The translations under genes were made by a program, and so were the position numbers. A stretch of 64,000 bases of DNA from assembly GCA_965153355.1 (NCBI GenBank), contig OZ231126.1, positions 77,190,001 to 77,254,000 of the forward strand. The letters run 5' to 3'. The notes under the pieces were generated by a model. That model searched no databases. It was not told where the DNA came from and was given only the letters and a program-made list of their open reading frames with translations. Shown here piece by piece: positions 1-12,915 of this stretch (position 1 is the first letter of the stretch; the number at the start of each line of letters is the position of its first letter). This stretch comes from Flaccisagitta enflata. Taxonomy: Eukaryota; Chaetognatha; Sagittoidea; Aphragmophora.

Positions 1-139
1 GCTGGGATATGGGCCTCCAGGCTGAGATATAGGCCTGGAGGCTGAGGGAGGGGGGGTACGAAGGAGAAGAAGGAGGAATAAATTCCCCATATGTGTGAAA
101 GCATAGGTCATCAACCCCTTTGGGGCCGCTGCCCAAAAA
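1..139. mobile_element. Truncated copy of inverted-repeat family B
   Basis: The stretch starts with degenerate units reading like GGCCTCCAGGCTGAG and ends with CCCTTTGGGGCCGCTGCCC followed by AAAAAG. The same ending, on the opposite strand, opens the element at 23.14 kb, and the degenerate units resemble those inside the copies at 11.8-12.3 kb and 23.2-23.5 kb. The copy is cut by the window edge. The family is not one I can name; its inverted ends suggest a non-autonomous DNA element. Confidence 0.5.
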
Positions 140-769
140 GAATGAAATATCATGAGTAGATAGTTTTTTTAAGAAAAAAATTTGAATTAAAATCAGTTAT
201 TTTATAGTAATAGTTTTTATCCCACAAGTGATTTATAGTGTCTATCTGTTTGTCATTCTTTTTGTCTTTTGCCCTGAAAGTCTTTCTGTCTGTTGACTAT
301 TTACACAAACACTTGAATACTGACTATGATAATCAATTAGGCACTGATACTAGCTTTAATTGCTCATGAAGCTATTAAGATCAATGAGAGAAAATTATGA
401 ATTCGATTTAACAACATTCGGATTCAACGACCAAAAATTTCTGGTCTCTTCAAGGTCGTTAAATCGGGTTCCCACTGTAGTTGGACATACAAACAATCGA
501 AAGGAAAAAGAATCAGACGTCCGGTAGACAATCCAACACTGCAACCAGTCTGCAGGGAATGGAAAATGAAGCATTTGCGTCTAATAAAACAAACCGTACA
601 AGAAGAATGAAATTTCGTAATGGGCTGAAGGAAGGCATTGGGGCAAGGGCTTCGGCGTAATGGACAGAAGGGATAGCGAGTTATCGGGCTTGATTGAGAC
701 CAACGTTCGAGTAGAAAAGACATTTTTGGTAATGTGGCATTGACGGCGATGACTATGACTACGATAACG
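140..769. other. Unassigned intergenic sequence
   Basis: AT-leaning unique-looking DNA. An open frame on the minus strand crosses it but has no recognisable domain and runs into a simple GA/CAGA repeat, so I do not call a gene here. Confidence 0.4.
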
Positions 770-773
770 ATGC

Positions 774-807
<34 letters not shown>
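774..807. repeat. (CGA)n trinucleotide microsatellite
   Basis: About eleven uninterrupted CGA/GAC triplets. Confidence 0.9.
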
Positions 808-967
808 CACATAGGAAGGTGAGGGAAAGCGGAAATGTGGAGTAAAATTAAAACGGTTGAGGAAAGTCAAATCGAATGAATAACGGTTATTATCGAGCGG
901 AAATTCGGAAATTTCGCGCCGAGCAAGCCTCAGGAAAATGACGGCAAAGACGGGAGCCACATCCACC

Positions 968-969
<2 letters not shown>

Positions 970-1026
<57 letters not shown>
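970..1026. repeat. Compound (GA)n-(CAGA)n microsatellite
   Basis: About 35 bp of GA followed without a gap by about five CAGA units. The CAGA block lies on the 3' side of the purine strand, as in most other compound arrays of this window. Confidence 0.95.
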
Positions 1027-1500
1027 AAACATGAAGTTCGTCGTCGCGTCATTTACATTAGTGATTCCACATATATTACAAAATGTCTTTGACATAAACT
1101 GTACATCCTAAGCACATCCAGTCAAACACGTTATGGTGAGTATTGCTAAAATGAAAGAGCAGACGAATTGTTTTGTTAGCTACCACATGAGTTTCCGCCT
1201 CTTGCTGCTGCCGCCTTCACCTCTCTCCACATCTATACCACCACCACCAGCATCTTTCACCACCGCTCCTGCTTTATCCACCACTCCCAAGCCCCAACTT
1301 CGCCACCACCACCATCAGCACCCACCACCATCACCACTGCCGACTCAACCACTCCCCACATCGCCACCCCCACCATCAGGGTTCTCCAGCAACGCCAAAG
1401 CCGCTTTCTTTCGTTCTTTGTCTTTTTCTTATTTTGTGGGTGCTTCGGAAATTTGAGGTTTCCGCGCGGAAACAGAAAATATTAAGTAAATGAGAATTTT
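1027..1500. other. Low-complexity CCA/CAC-rich stretch, no gene called
   Basis: From about 1200 to 1380 the plus strand is rich in CCACCA and CCCCA words. A 107-codon frame through it gives a Pro/His-rich peptide without known domain, best explained by base composition. Confidence 0.4.
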
Positions 1501-1531
1501 CACGCCCGCGGAAATGAGAGACTTCGTACCC

Positions 1532-1640
1532 AGTCGTCGTCGCCGTCGTCGTCATCTTTGTCGTCGTTATCGTAGTCGTCGCTTTTGTCGTCGTCGTCTT
1601 CGTCATCATCGTCGTCGTCGATTCGACGACTTAGTCTTTA
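1532..1640. repeat. Degenerate (CGT/GTC)n tract
   Basis: Imperfect GTC/CGT triplets for about 110 bp. Both strands stay open across it, which is a composition effect. Confidence 0.75.
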
Positions 1641-2082
1641 TGTTGTTGCCAATGTCGTCACCATCGTCATAAAGCTTTTACATGTCGTCGTTGTTAGCCT
1701 CGTTTCTTTCATGGAAGCTACAATGACCACTTTCTTTTAAAAATGATGAAGCTACTACAACTGAGCACAACCAGTTCTGGTCATGAATGTTTCAGTCAAA
1801 ATTCTATGAAATACCAAGAATATTAAAAGGCTTCCTAAATAGACAACAAGACCATGTCACCATGCGCTACCATCATCCCCAACACAGAGAGTAATTAACG
1901 ATTCCATTTGTTTCTATATCCTTTCATGTACTGTCAGCTTAATTTTTTTTTTCCTTGCTCATTTTTCGGACTTTTTAGCGCCTCGATGTTGTTAAAATAG
2001 GCAAAGTAATTCAACTTGATTAAAGAGAAGGAAAAAGAGCAAAGAGACGCCGCTTTAGAAAATTTGAAGCCGATGAGGAAAA

Positions 2083-2750
2083 GTCGACGCCGGTCTGGGA
2101 AATCGGTGTCGATCTTGAAAATTACCACGCGTATCAAAAAAAAAAACCGCACCCCTTTATCTATGAATAAAACCGATAAAAAGAATAATTTTAACTATTT
2201 TCAGTTAGGTCATTTTTAAAGATTTTCAAAAAATCTTTCATTCTAGACCAACCCCAGGTCTGTATTTCAAACGGTTTAGGAGCTAGAGCTCTGCAAAGAG
2301 AAGCGCTATTTTGCTGAAATGCACATTTTACATAGGGATTGCAAAGCTCAAACAGGCAACATTTTTACTCAAACTAATGCCATTTCTAAACAAAAAAAAA
2401 GATAGAAACACCAGATTGGCACCAAATGAAAGTGCTTTCAAAGCGCTTTAAAAATGGTCTAAGATTTTTATTAGTTTTTCTGAATCTTTATGGGTAAATA
2501 AGCCATTTAAAGTGCGTCTTTTTTTTTTTATACGCGTGGTAGCTTCGGTCTAGGAAATTGGCGTCCTTACATAAAAATTGTTGTCAGTCTGGGAAATCGG
2601 CGTCAGTCTCGAAAATTGGCGTCGGTCTTGGAAAGCGGCGCCTGTCTGGAAAGTCGGCGTCGGTCTTAAAATTGGCCTCGGTCTTGGACAAATTGGCGTA
2701 GGTCTGGTAAAGCGGCGCTTGTCTGGAAAGTCGGCGCCCGTCTGCCTCTT
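2083..2750. repeat. About 19-bp minisatellite interrupted by an inserted element
   Basis: Units close to GGTCTGGGAAATCGGCGTC occur at 2083-2122 and continue at 2542-2750 with variants such as GGTCTTGGAAAGCGGCGCC. The inverted-repeat element at 2123-2541 sits inside the array, so it is younger than the array. Confidence 0.75.
2123..2541. mobile_element. Inverted-repeat miniature element (MITE 1)
   Basis: The ends are TACCACGCGTAT and its exact reverse complement ATACGCGTGGTA, then poly-A/poly-T stretches that continue the inverted repeat. TA at each outer edge fits a TA target duplication. There is no coding capacity. Inner words such as ATGCCATTTCTAAAC and GAGCTCTGCAAAG recur in the palindromic element at 18.5-19.1 kb, so the two appear to be relatives. 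The insertion into a minisatellite gives clean boundaries. Confidence 0.75.
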
Positions 2751-2888
2751 TCGGTCGGTGAGAAGTGACGAAGAAGTGATAAGAAGGGAAAAAAGCCGCT
2801 CATGACGTTGGAATGAAAAAGAGGAGAGATTGACCATGGAATCTATATCTACACCTTTACGCTGGATGGAGAGACAGTGACATTATGA

Positions 2889-2934
2889 AAGAGAGAGACC
2901 GAGAGCGAAAGCGAGAGCGAGAGCGAAAGCGAGA

Positions 2935-2977
<43 letters not shown>
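2889..2977. repeat. Compound GA/GAAAGC-(CA)n microsatellite
   Basis: GAGAGC/GAAAGC hexamers for about 45 bp, followed by about 42 bp of CA. Confidence 0.9.
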
Positions 2978-2979
<2 letters not shown>

Positions 2980-3089
2980 CCTCCCTCTTATGTGTCACTC
3001 TAACACATTCAAAGAGCCCAGAAGTAAGGAACTCACCGACTGGCGATCGAAAGAGATGATGAAAATCGCCCAAAGATGACAAGAGGAAT

Positions 3090-3190
3090 AAAAGAGTAAA
3101 GAGAAAAAAAGGAAAGAAAAGAAAAGAAAAGAGGGAGAGAAGAAAAGAGGAATAGAAAAGCGTCGGAATGAGAAAGAAATAAAAGAGGTT
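3090..3190. repeat. Polypurine tract
   Basis: GAAAAG/GGAAAG-like words on the plus strand. Low complexity, no gene. Confidence 0.6.
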
Positions 3191-3264
3191 GAGACGTGGG
3201 GCGAATCGTTAAGAGGGCAAAAAACAAAGAGAGCGTAAAGATCAATTCCATCTCCTCGCCGCCA

Positions 3265-3849
<585 letters not shown>

Positions 3850-3979
3850 GTCGGTTGCCCTCTCCACTCATGGACACGCCCTCTTTACTATCGGGGTTGT
3901 GATATGCGGCAAAGCTTGTCTTTCTCTTTCCCTCTTTGTCTCTCTCTTGCAACCCCCGAATGACCGGATTTACGCGAGC

Positions 3980-3981
<2 letters not shown>

Positions 3982-4017
<36 letters not shown>
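3982..4017. repeat. (GA)n microsatellite
   Basis: About 18 GA units. Confidence 0.95.
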
Positions 4018-4021
<4 letters not shown>

Positions 4022-4710
4022 GAGAAAAAAACCCGAATGGACCAACGACCAAGCAAGGCTGAAAAGGAAGTAGAAAGAATGGGGCAAGAATTTGTGATGA
4101 CTAGATTGAGCCAAGAAAAGGAAAAAGGAAAGGGTGCAGTAGGATTGAACGAGGAGTGATCGAATGATAGTGAGTACTGTCTCGCACTGACTGACTGAGG
4201 TTTCAAGGAGGATGTTTTGATTGGTGCGGTACAGAAAAGAGAAAATGCGACTCGTCCGGCATCAAAAACGAGGGTACAGCATAGAGGTAGCTCCAGTATA
4301 CGTATATCAGCACTGGTCATTATTGCTACGCTAATTTGCATACAGCAGTAACAGTTTATTCTCAAATACCCAGCTACATTTGTTTTTGGGGGTTAGATCA
4401 AAACGTGCATTCAATGACGTCTATACCTATTTTCGATTATTGCATTGAATTCTTATTTCTTTTCATAAAGTAGCTTGTATTGAACTCTTTTTTACAGGAA
4501 CCTGAGTGTCTTAATCAGGTACTTCAACAGTATCCTACAAAAATCGATATAGTTAGTAAAGGCGCCAAAGACCTGCAACTAAAATCTTCCGGAGAACCCT
4601 CTGGGGGTCACTTCTTAATCATGGGCCGAAGGCTCTTGATTTGGGGCTGCGCCAAGTGCTACCACAGCCGAACGGCCCGAACCTTTTCTCGATGGTCAAG
4701 GTTGACGTCG

Positions 4711-5850
<1,140 letters not shown>

Positions 5851-5937
<87 letters not shown>
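5851..5937. repeat. Compound (GA)n-(CA)n microsatellite
   Basis: About 44 bp GA passing directly into about 43 bp CA. Confidence 0.95.
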
Positions 5938-5938
<1 letters not shown>

Positions 5939-6284
5939 CTTGTTGAACTTGTTGAAAGATAAATAGACTTACACAGAAAAACTGACTGGGAATCAAACAT
6001 CTCAAATGAAAAAAAAATATTATCATTTAGAAAATATTTAGAAGAAATATCAATTAGAAAACTGAGGATTGTCGAAAATATAGGGTACGGACAAAGAAAA
6101 AAAAACCAAATGATTGGAAACAGATGCTAGGAACATTTTTGTTGTTTGATCAATACCTCAGAAAAAAGATACATTCTTACATTCTCGATAGTAAGCAAAT
6201 ATAAATATGGATAAAAGAAAAGCGAATGTTAGCGAAAATGGAAAATGAAGAAAAATGAGAACAAAACGACACACATTGTATGAG

Positions 6285-6375
6285 GAAAGGAGGGAGGAAG
6301 AAGACGAGGAAGAGGAGAAGAAATAGAAAGAGGAGGAGAGTGAGGAGAAAGAGGAGGAGAGCGAGGAGAATGAAA
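6285..6375. repeat. GA-rich polypurine tract
   Basis: Degenerate GAGGAGAAG/GAGGAAG words. Confidence 0.6.
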
Positions 6376-6468
6376 GAGAAGTGGGAAAAACCTGCACCGA
6401 GCTAAAAAAAATGGCGACTAACAAATTTACTTTACCACTGCTACACAGACCGTGATGAAACATAGAAA

Positions 6469-6471
<3 letters not shown>

Positions 6472-6503
<32 letters not shown>
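6472..6503. repeat. (GA)n microsatellite
   Basis: About 16 GA units. Confidence 0.95.
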
Positions 6504-6505
<2 letters not shown>

Positions 6506-7442
6506 AAAGAGAGAATAGGGAGAAGGCATTTGGAGATGGTTCTTTTTCTTTTCTTCTTTTTTTCCTTTTTATACTCGACTGAAACCTTTTGTCGTAAGGC
6601 GCCATCCAGGAGCTCGACAATTATGGAGCTGAGCTGGAGATGGACCAACGCGCCAGCAAACACAGAGATAGAGACAGAAGCAAAAAAGCAAAAGAAACGG
6701 GATTAGGCAGAGATAGAGATGGGTAGTAAATATAAGAGAACAGGCAACCTAGGCGCATATACACCAATGGAGAGACAAAGAAAGACGCGCAGAAAAGTTA
6801 GGCGAGAGGAAAGTAAAAAAATAAGACAGAGACGCGCAATTGAAAAAGGCCGGAAAAAACAGCTACCCTACACGCGGAAGGGTGGGCAAGAGCGGGAAAC
6901 ACTGAAAAGCCACTTTGTAACAGAAAGACGGACCAATAGACCGACCTACCAACAGACCGACAGAGAGACGAACTGTCCAGTCTTCCTACTACTAAAGGGC
7001 TTATCATTGAGTCGCCTGTCCCAAACTGATAATAAAGAAGGCAAAGTAAGAGAGCGACCTCTAATGAAAGCGCGTAAAAGACAGTGTCTAAGAAAAAGAT
7101 AAAGACAGAGACAATTTGAAATGCTAAGAAAGAGGAAAAGACGAAAAGGTACGGATTAAGAGAGAGACCCGTGGTGAAAGAAGAAAAGATAATCTGATCG
7201 AGAAACAAAGATAGACACAAAGAGGTGCAACGAAGCGAGTTAGACGAAAGCTAGAGACCGACACGCAGTGAAACAGGAAGTTGAAGACAAATAAGACAAT
7301 GTGTGAGTCTGTCTCATTCTCTCTCAAAAGAAAAGGAAAAGAAAAAGAAGAAAAAGAAGAAAAAGAAGATTAGAAAAAAAAGGAGGATGATTTCAAGCCA
7401 AGGAAGAGCGTGAAATTATCGAAGCGTGGACAAAAGACAAAG

Positions 7443-7444
<2 letters not shown>
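6504..7444. other. Purine-rich intergenic sequence
   Basis: Plus strand strongly enriched in A and G with frequent GAGAC/AAAG words. Frames on both strands are low-complexity; no domain seen. Confidence 0.4.
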
Positions 7445-7483
<39 letters not shown>

Positions 7484-7569
7484 GTGAGTTGCGCGAGCCG
7501 GTGACCGAAAAAGATGATTGTGTAGACACCCATCTAATGTATGAGATGGGAGAGAACAAAAAAAACAGC

Positions 7570-7609
<40 letters not shown>

Positions 7610-7612
7610 AAC
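7445..7612. repeat. Two GA microsatellites, second compound with (CAGA)n
   Basis: Pure GA at about 7445-7481, then about 85 bp of unique DNA, then GA (from about 7569) passing into CAGACAGA (to about 7610). Confidence 0.9.
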
Positions 7613-7649
7613 AACCGAACAGACTGACGAGCGGATGGAGGAGACAATC

Positions 7650-7752
7650 AGGTGCGACGTGTGGATCGTAGATGCGTTACCAACCAGCCGACTGACCAAC
7701 CAACCAACCAACGGACACAGCCAGTTATAGAGGTGCTTTGTCGCACCTAAAA
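7650..7752 (+). mobile_element. Hairpin-ended repeat family, copy 1
   Basis: Ends in AGGTGCTTTGTCGCACCT followed by AAAAA, a hairpin with six-base arms (AGGTGC/GCACCT). About 80 bp upstream lies AGGTGCGAC (7650-7658), the exact reverse complement of the 3' part of the hairpin, GTCGCACCT. CCAACCAACCAACGGAC words occupy the core. No AACAAGGCC start is visible, so the copy is short at that end. See the copy at 28.97 kb for the full layout. Confidence 0.55.
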
Positions 7753-8770
7753 ACAGCGAATATGGAGAAAAGACAGAAAGGAAACAATGTAAGAAATATT
7801 AGTGAAGGAAAAGAAAGCAGAGAGGAACTTGTGGGGCTTATAGATTGAAGGGGAGGAGTTTTGGCAGTTTTGAAAATCGGGTGGTGGGCGTCGAGGGTCA
7901 TTTCTAGGCCACAAAAAGAGAAAGAACAACTCCGTCGGTTCTTCATTCTGCACTCAAACGGTCGAGGCCAAGGGAGAAAGAAAGCTAGAATTTTGCTTGG
8001 GGAAAAAGGGAGGGGGGTGAGAAGAGGGTGGTCAGATGTGGGGCTGGGACCGTTTACGATTTAGGGATCGGGATTCTATAAACTGACTCATCAGAAGAAG
8101 GACATCGGAATTTAGTAAACTTCAGTTTTAATGTATACATACCGCACCGCGCATGCAAAGAAGGAAATTATGGGGCGTATTTTGATACAAAGACCAGTGA
8201 ATGCGCACATCATTGCACTAAACCGTAAATGTGGGTCATGGTATGGACAAAAGGAGGCGATGGGTAGAAAGTACGGATTGTATGGGCACCGACAGAATAG
8301 GTCATGAGAACGTTTGCGCGAGTGGGCGTGGTCAAAGGAGACGGTAGTACGCGTGCACGAGTGGGACCGGTAGTTGGCGCTTGTTTGCGTTAGCCAGTCG
8401 CGTGTCAAGTAATTGGGAAAGAGCTTTGGTACACAAAGATTGCAACAAAGATGCGCGTAAGATGCTGGCAAAAGTGCGCAAAAGGCTCATGCGCGTCGGG
8501 TCCAATCGCCTCATACCATGGCCTCTTTTTTGGCTGCCTTGCCTCAGGCATAACGGATGACCTCCTTTGATAAAGCGGAATCGGGATAGTGCTTTTGAAA
8601 AAATGGCGAAGGAGGCGAGATTTAGTATATGAAATATAAGAAATTTTGAACGGAGGAAGGTAGTTTTTGGGGATGGGTGGAATGGTGTAAGGCAAAAAGA
8701 AAAAGGAATTATGAATGACTGGTGTGTGAGTAGAACAAGCCGAATCGGGCAACGATGCGTTCTCCACTTA
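7753..8770. other. Unassigned intergenic sequence
   Basis: No repeat structure or coding signal that I can support; open frames are short and featureless. Confidence 0.4.
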
Positions 8771-11520
8771 TAGTCCAGGTTGTTAGTGTCAAAAACAAAA
8801 AGAACTCGGCTTTTCCGGCACGAAGCGTGAAAATTTGCATACGGGTACTTTAAAGCATGCTGAAGATGACTAGGATAGGTGCACGTCCAAAAAATTTGAG
8901 CACCTATCTAAAAAATGCATTTTAAAATAAAAAAAAATTTCAAACGGACGTATATCCCAAACCGTTCAAGGGAAAGTGATAAAAATTTAGGTGAAGCAAA
9001 TTATAGGTCTTTTTTACTTGCATATCAAATTTTATCAAAATCGGTTCACTAGAAGCGGAGTTATGGCCGTTTAAAGTCTAGGTATGTTTTCTCAAAAAAT
9101 GCTGTTTTTGTTTTTTGGCCGTAAAAACTTTTTTTTACAAAATTTTTCAAAAAAATTTTTTTCTATGATTTTCTTTTGTCTTTAGCTATGTTATGAAAAA
9201 AAAAATTATCAAAAAACCAGCTTTCGTTTGGCCGTAGTGGCTAAATTTCAGAAATTCAAAACTGAAAAATTTGCCGATTTTTTCAAAAAGGCCTAATTTT
9301 TCAAAAATCCCCTTAATGAAGGTATACATTGTGGGAATCTATACCCCTGGGCTATATGAACTTGGTTGCAAAATTTTAATGGACTGGGATACTGGAAAGT
9401 ATGAAAAATCCTCAAAAAACTGTCAAAAAAACCCCTCCAAAAATGCTACTTTTTGAGATATCTCAGTTTGAGCAGCTATTATGACTAAACTACTTGAGCT
9501 ATGGTCACCAAATTTTGCATGCAAGTTCCCAAAGACCATATCCATCCTTACCTGACAAAAAAACCCCACCTTTGAAACTTCTAGGACTGTTTTTTGGCCC
9601 TAAAATGCAAAAATATGGTTAAAAAACGGGAAAAATTGGTTTTTTAGCCGTAAAAACTTTATTATTCATTACTTTTGTCTGAAATTTTGCATCAGACTCC
9701 CCTAAGCCATTTACTAGCTGATAAAAAAACCCATTAGGCTGAAACCCTTTATTTGGCTATTATAGCACATTAGAAAAAAGTTAAAAATCATGATTTTGCA
9801 ATTTTCTAAAAAATTGAACAAATTTTTAAAATATACTCAAAACCATCAAAATCATCATAGAAATCTATTCCCCTGGACTATGATTATTTGGTTTCAAAGT
9901 CCTATTGGACTGGGATACTGGAAAGTATGAAAAATCCTCAAAAAACTGTCAAAAAAATAACGGAAAAAATGCCATTTTTTGACATATCTCAGTTTGAGCA
10001 GCTATTATGACCAAACTACTTGAGCTATGGGCACCAATCTTTTCATGCAAGTTCCCTAGGACCAAATCCATCCTTACTTGACAAAAAAACCACACCTTTG
10101 AAACTTCCAGGACTGTTTTTTGGCCCTAAAATGCAAAAATATAGTCAAAAAACGGAAAAAATTAGTTTTTTTGCCGTAAAAACTTTTTTAATCATTCCTT
10201 TTGTCTGAAATTTTGCATCAAACTCCCCTAAGCCATTTACTAGCTGATAAACAAATCCATTAGGCTGAAACCCTTTATTTGGCTATTATAGCAGAATGGA
10301 AAAAAACTAAAAATTATGATTTTGCAATTTTCTAAAAAATTGAACATATTTTTGAAATATACTCAAAACCATTAAAACTATCATAAAAATCTATTCCCCT
10401 GGACTATAATTACTTGGTTTCAAAGTCCTATTGGACTGGGATAATGAAAAGTCTGAAAAATCCTCAAAAAACTGTCAAAAAAATAACGGAAAAATGCCAC
10501 TTTTTGACATATCTCAGTTTGAGCAGCTATTATGACCAAACTACTTGAGCTATGGGCACCAATTTTTTCATGCAAGTTCCCTAGGACCAAATCCATCCTT
10601 ACCTGCCAAGAAGCCCCACCTTTGCAACTATTGAGACAATTTTTTGGCCCTAAAATGCTAAAATAGGGTCAAAAAATCCAAAAAATTGGTTTTAAAGCCT
10701 ATAAAACTTTTTTATCACTCTTTTTGTTTGAAATTTTGCATCAGACTCCCCTTAGCTATTTTTTAGCTGGCAAAAAAAAACCCATCAGGCTAGGACCCCT
10801 TTTTAGGCTATTATAGCACAACAGAAAAACATTGAAAATCATGTTTTGGCAATTTTCTAAAAAATTGAACAAATTTTTCAAATATACCCACGACCATTGA
10901 AACGATGATAGAAATCTATTTCCCTGGACTATGGTTACTTGGTTTCAAAGTTTAGTGGACTGGGATAATAGAAAGTATGAAAAATCCTCAAAAAACTGTC
11001 AAAAAAATGCTACTTTTGACATATCTCAGTTGGAGCAGCTATTATGACCAAACTACTTGAGCTATGGGCACCAATTTTTGCATGCAAGTTCCCTAGGACC
11101 ATATCCATCCTTACCTACATGGAACTCCGCCTTTTTCAACATTGCCCTAAGTACACCAAATTATGGTGAAAGAAATATAAAAAAAATTGTTGTTGTCACT
11201 CTTTTTGTAAAAAAATTTGCGTAAGATTCTCTTCAGCTATTCCCAGCCTGACAAAAAAATGCATTTAGCTGGAACCTTTTATTTGGCTTTTACTGTTATC
11301 ATGACCAAAAAGAACTTTTTTGGATATCAATCCCTCGGGACTATATTTACTTAGTTGCAAGCTTTCATAGAACAGGAATTCACAATATACAATACAATGA
11401 TTCAACAGCACTGATTGTGCTATGTTGCTACAAGATCCAACTCTTTCCTGAAAATATATAATATATTAATATTTACTAAAATTGTATTCAACGGTTATTA
11501 ACTGAGGGCAATTTTCATCA

Positions 11521-11720
11521 TTTTTAGTTGCATGCACGCAACTATATAATCCACTTTGTCTTTGAATTGGTCAGTCTATCGTTATTTGTTTTTTGTTGTG
11601 TGTGTGTGTTCATGGGCAGCTTTTGCCTAACAGCTCCTGCCCAAATTCTTTGGTTAGCCTATTCATCACTCCCCCTGCCCACCCACATGCAGCATGGGTA
11701 GCCGTGTATCCGGCCTTGTT
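11521..11720 (-). mobile_element. Hairpin-ended repeat family, copy nested in foldback spacer
   Basis: Opens on the plus strand with the hairpin AGTTGCATGCACGCAACT (11526-11543) preceded by TTTTT, and closes with GGGTAGCCGTGTATCCGGCC then TTGTT at about 11,720. This is the family layout in reverse. The GTCC core is reduced to scattered TTGGTCAGTC-like words. Confidence 0.6.
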
Positions 11721-11759
11721 TTTGGGCCAAAAACCTAAGCTTACACATATATGGGGTCA

Positions 11760-12800
11760 TTACAGTCTCGAGGCCCGAATCCCAGTCACAGGGCCCAACC
11801 CCAGCCTTGAGGCCCAAGTTCTAGCCTGAAGGCCCAAATCCTAACCTGGAAGCCCAGATTCCAACCTTAAGGCTCAAATCTCAGCCTCGAGGTCCAAATC
11901 CCAGCCAAGACGCCCAGATCCCAACCTGGAGGCTTGAACCACAGGCTTGAAATAGACCTTGAATTAGCTCTTGCAGTTCTGAATTCAACCAAAACCAGCC
12001 AAAATTGGCTCTATCAAGCCATAAATCAGCCCTCTCAAGCCTGAAATCAGCCTTCTCAGGCCTGGGATTAGCCATCTAAGACCTGATATTGCCCCCTCAG
12101 GCTTCAAATCAGGCAAATATCAGCCCTCTAAGATGCAAAATCAACACTCTCAGATCTGATTGGTCTGTAATCAGCCCTCACTGCCCTATATCTGATTTCA
12201 CACACCAAAAATCAGTCTTTACAGGCATTAAATCATCAATCCTAGACCTAGAGCCCCAATCCAGATCTCTAAGGCCTGAAATTACCGTATTTGCTCCAAT
12301 TAGCGCCCCGGGCGCTTTTGAAATTGAAATACAATATTGTCAGTTTGCGCTCCAATTAGCGCCCCCTTTTACAATCAAGATTATTTGGTTTTTCAATTTA
12401 TTCTTCAATATCCTTTTATTTCTTAGTAAAAACATACTTCAGTTCATATACTGTATCCAAAATTTTGTCCCTCCCCTATGATGTTTAAAGACAAACATTG
12501 TTATCAATATATTTCATCAGTTTTTCTTTATTGATCTTTAATAAATTCTTTATAAAATGACAAAAGCTCATTGGAAAAATGGGGGGGGGGCGTTAAATGG
12601 AGGGGGGGCGTTAAATGGAGCAAATACGGTAGGCCTCTTTATGATGATCAGGTCCTCTCTGACATGACCCCCTTACCTCCCTGCATGTATGGGAATTCAT
12701 CCCTGTGTTCTAGAGGACTGCCTTGCTCTCACCTCACCTCATCGCCTTAACACTCCAAGTAGGGCAATCCTTGGATGACTTGCTAATTTTTTTACTTTTT
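11760..12800. mobile_element. Family B relative with degenerate about 22-bp units
   Basis: From 11,760 to about 12,280 the plus strand is a string of diverged units such as AGCCTCGAGGCCCAAATCC and CAGCCCTCTCAGGCCTGAAA. From 12,632 to 12,800 the sequence contains CTGTGTTCTAGAGGACTGCC and CTTGGATGACT, matching the right part of the element at 23.14-23.67 kb (CTGTGTTCTACAGGACATC, CCTTGGATGACT). The intervening stretch is a separate inserted element (12,283-12,631). Confidence 0.5.
12283..12631. mobile_element. TA-flanked miniature inverted-repeat element
   Basis: Ends CCGTATTTGCTCCAATTAGC and, inverted, CCGTATTTGCTCCATTTAAC, each followed by GCCCC and flanked outside by TA. The inverted repeat is about 28 bp with few mismatches, and the inside is AT-rich and non-coding. 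TA duplication plus short inverted ends fits a Tc1/mariner-type non-autonomous element. It sits inside family-B sequence, which itself sits in the foldback spacer. Confidence 0.8.
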
Positions 12801-12819
12801 TTGGGTATTTTTTTTATTC

Positions 12820-12915
12820 TTGGGCAGTTTCCACTACCCAAATGCATGAATTGACTTCTCATCACCGCCCCTACCCACTGGCATGCCATTTGGGTAGACT
12901 TGTATCTCACCTGGT
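12820..12915 (-). mobile_element. Diverged end fragment of hairpin-ended family
   Basis: CGCCCCTACCCACTGGCATG and GGGTAGACTTGTATC resemble the GCCCCTGCCCACCCGCACG ... GGGTAGCCGTGTATC end of the better copies. No hairpin or core is visible. Confidence 0.3.

Noticed and set aside
1133-1456. 107-codon Pro/His-rich frame
   Set aside because: It follows a CCA/CAC-rich low-complexity stretch; no domain, no splice or promoter evidence.
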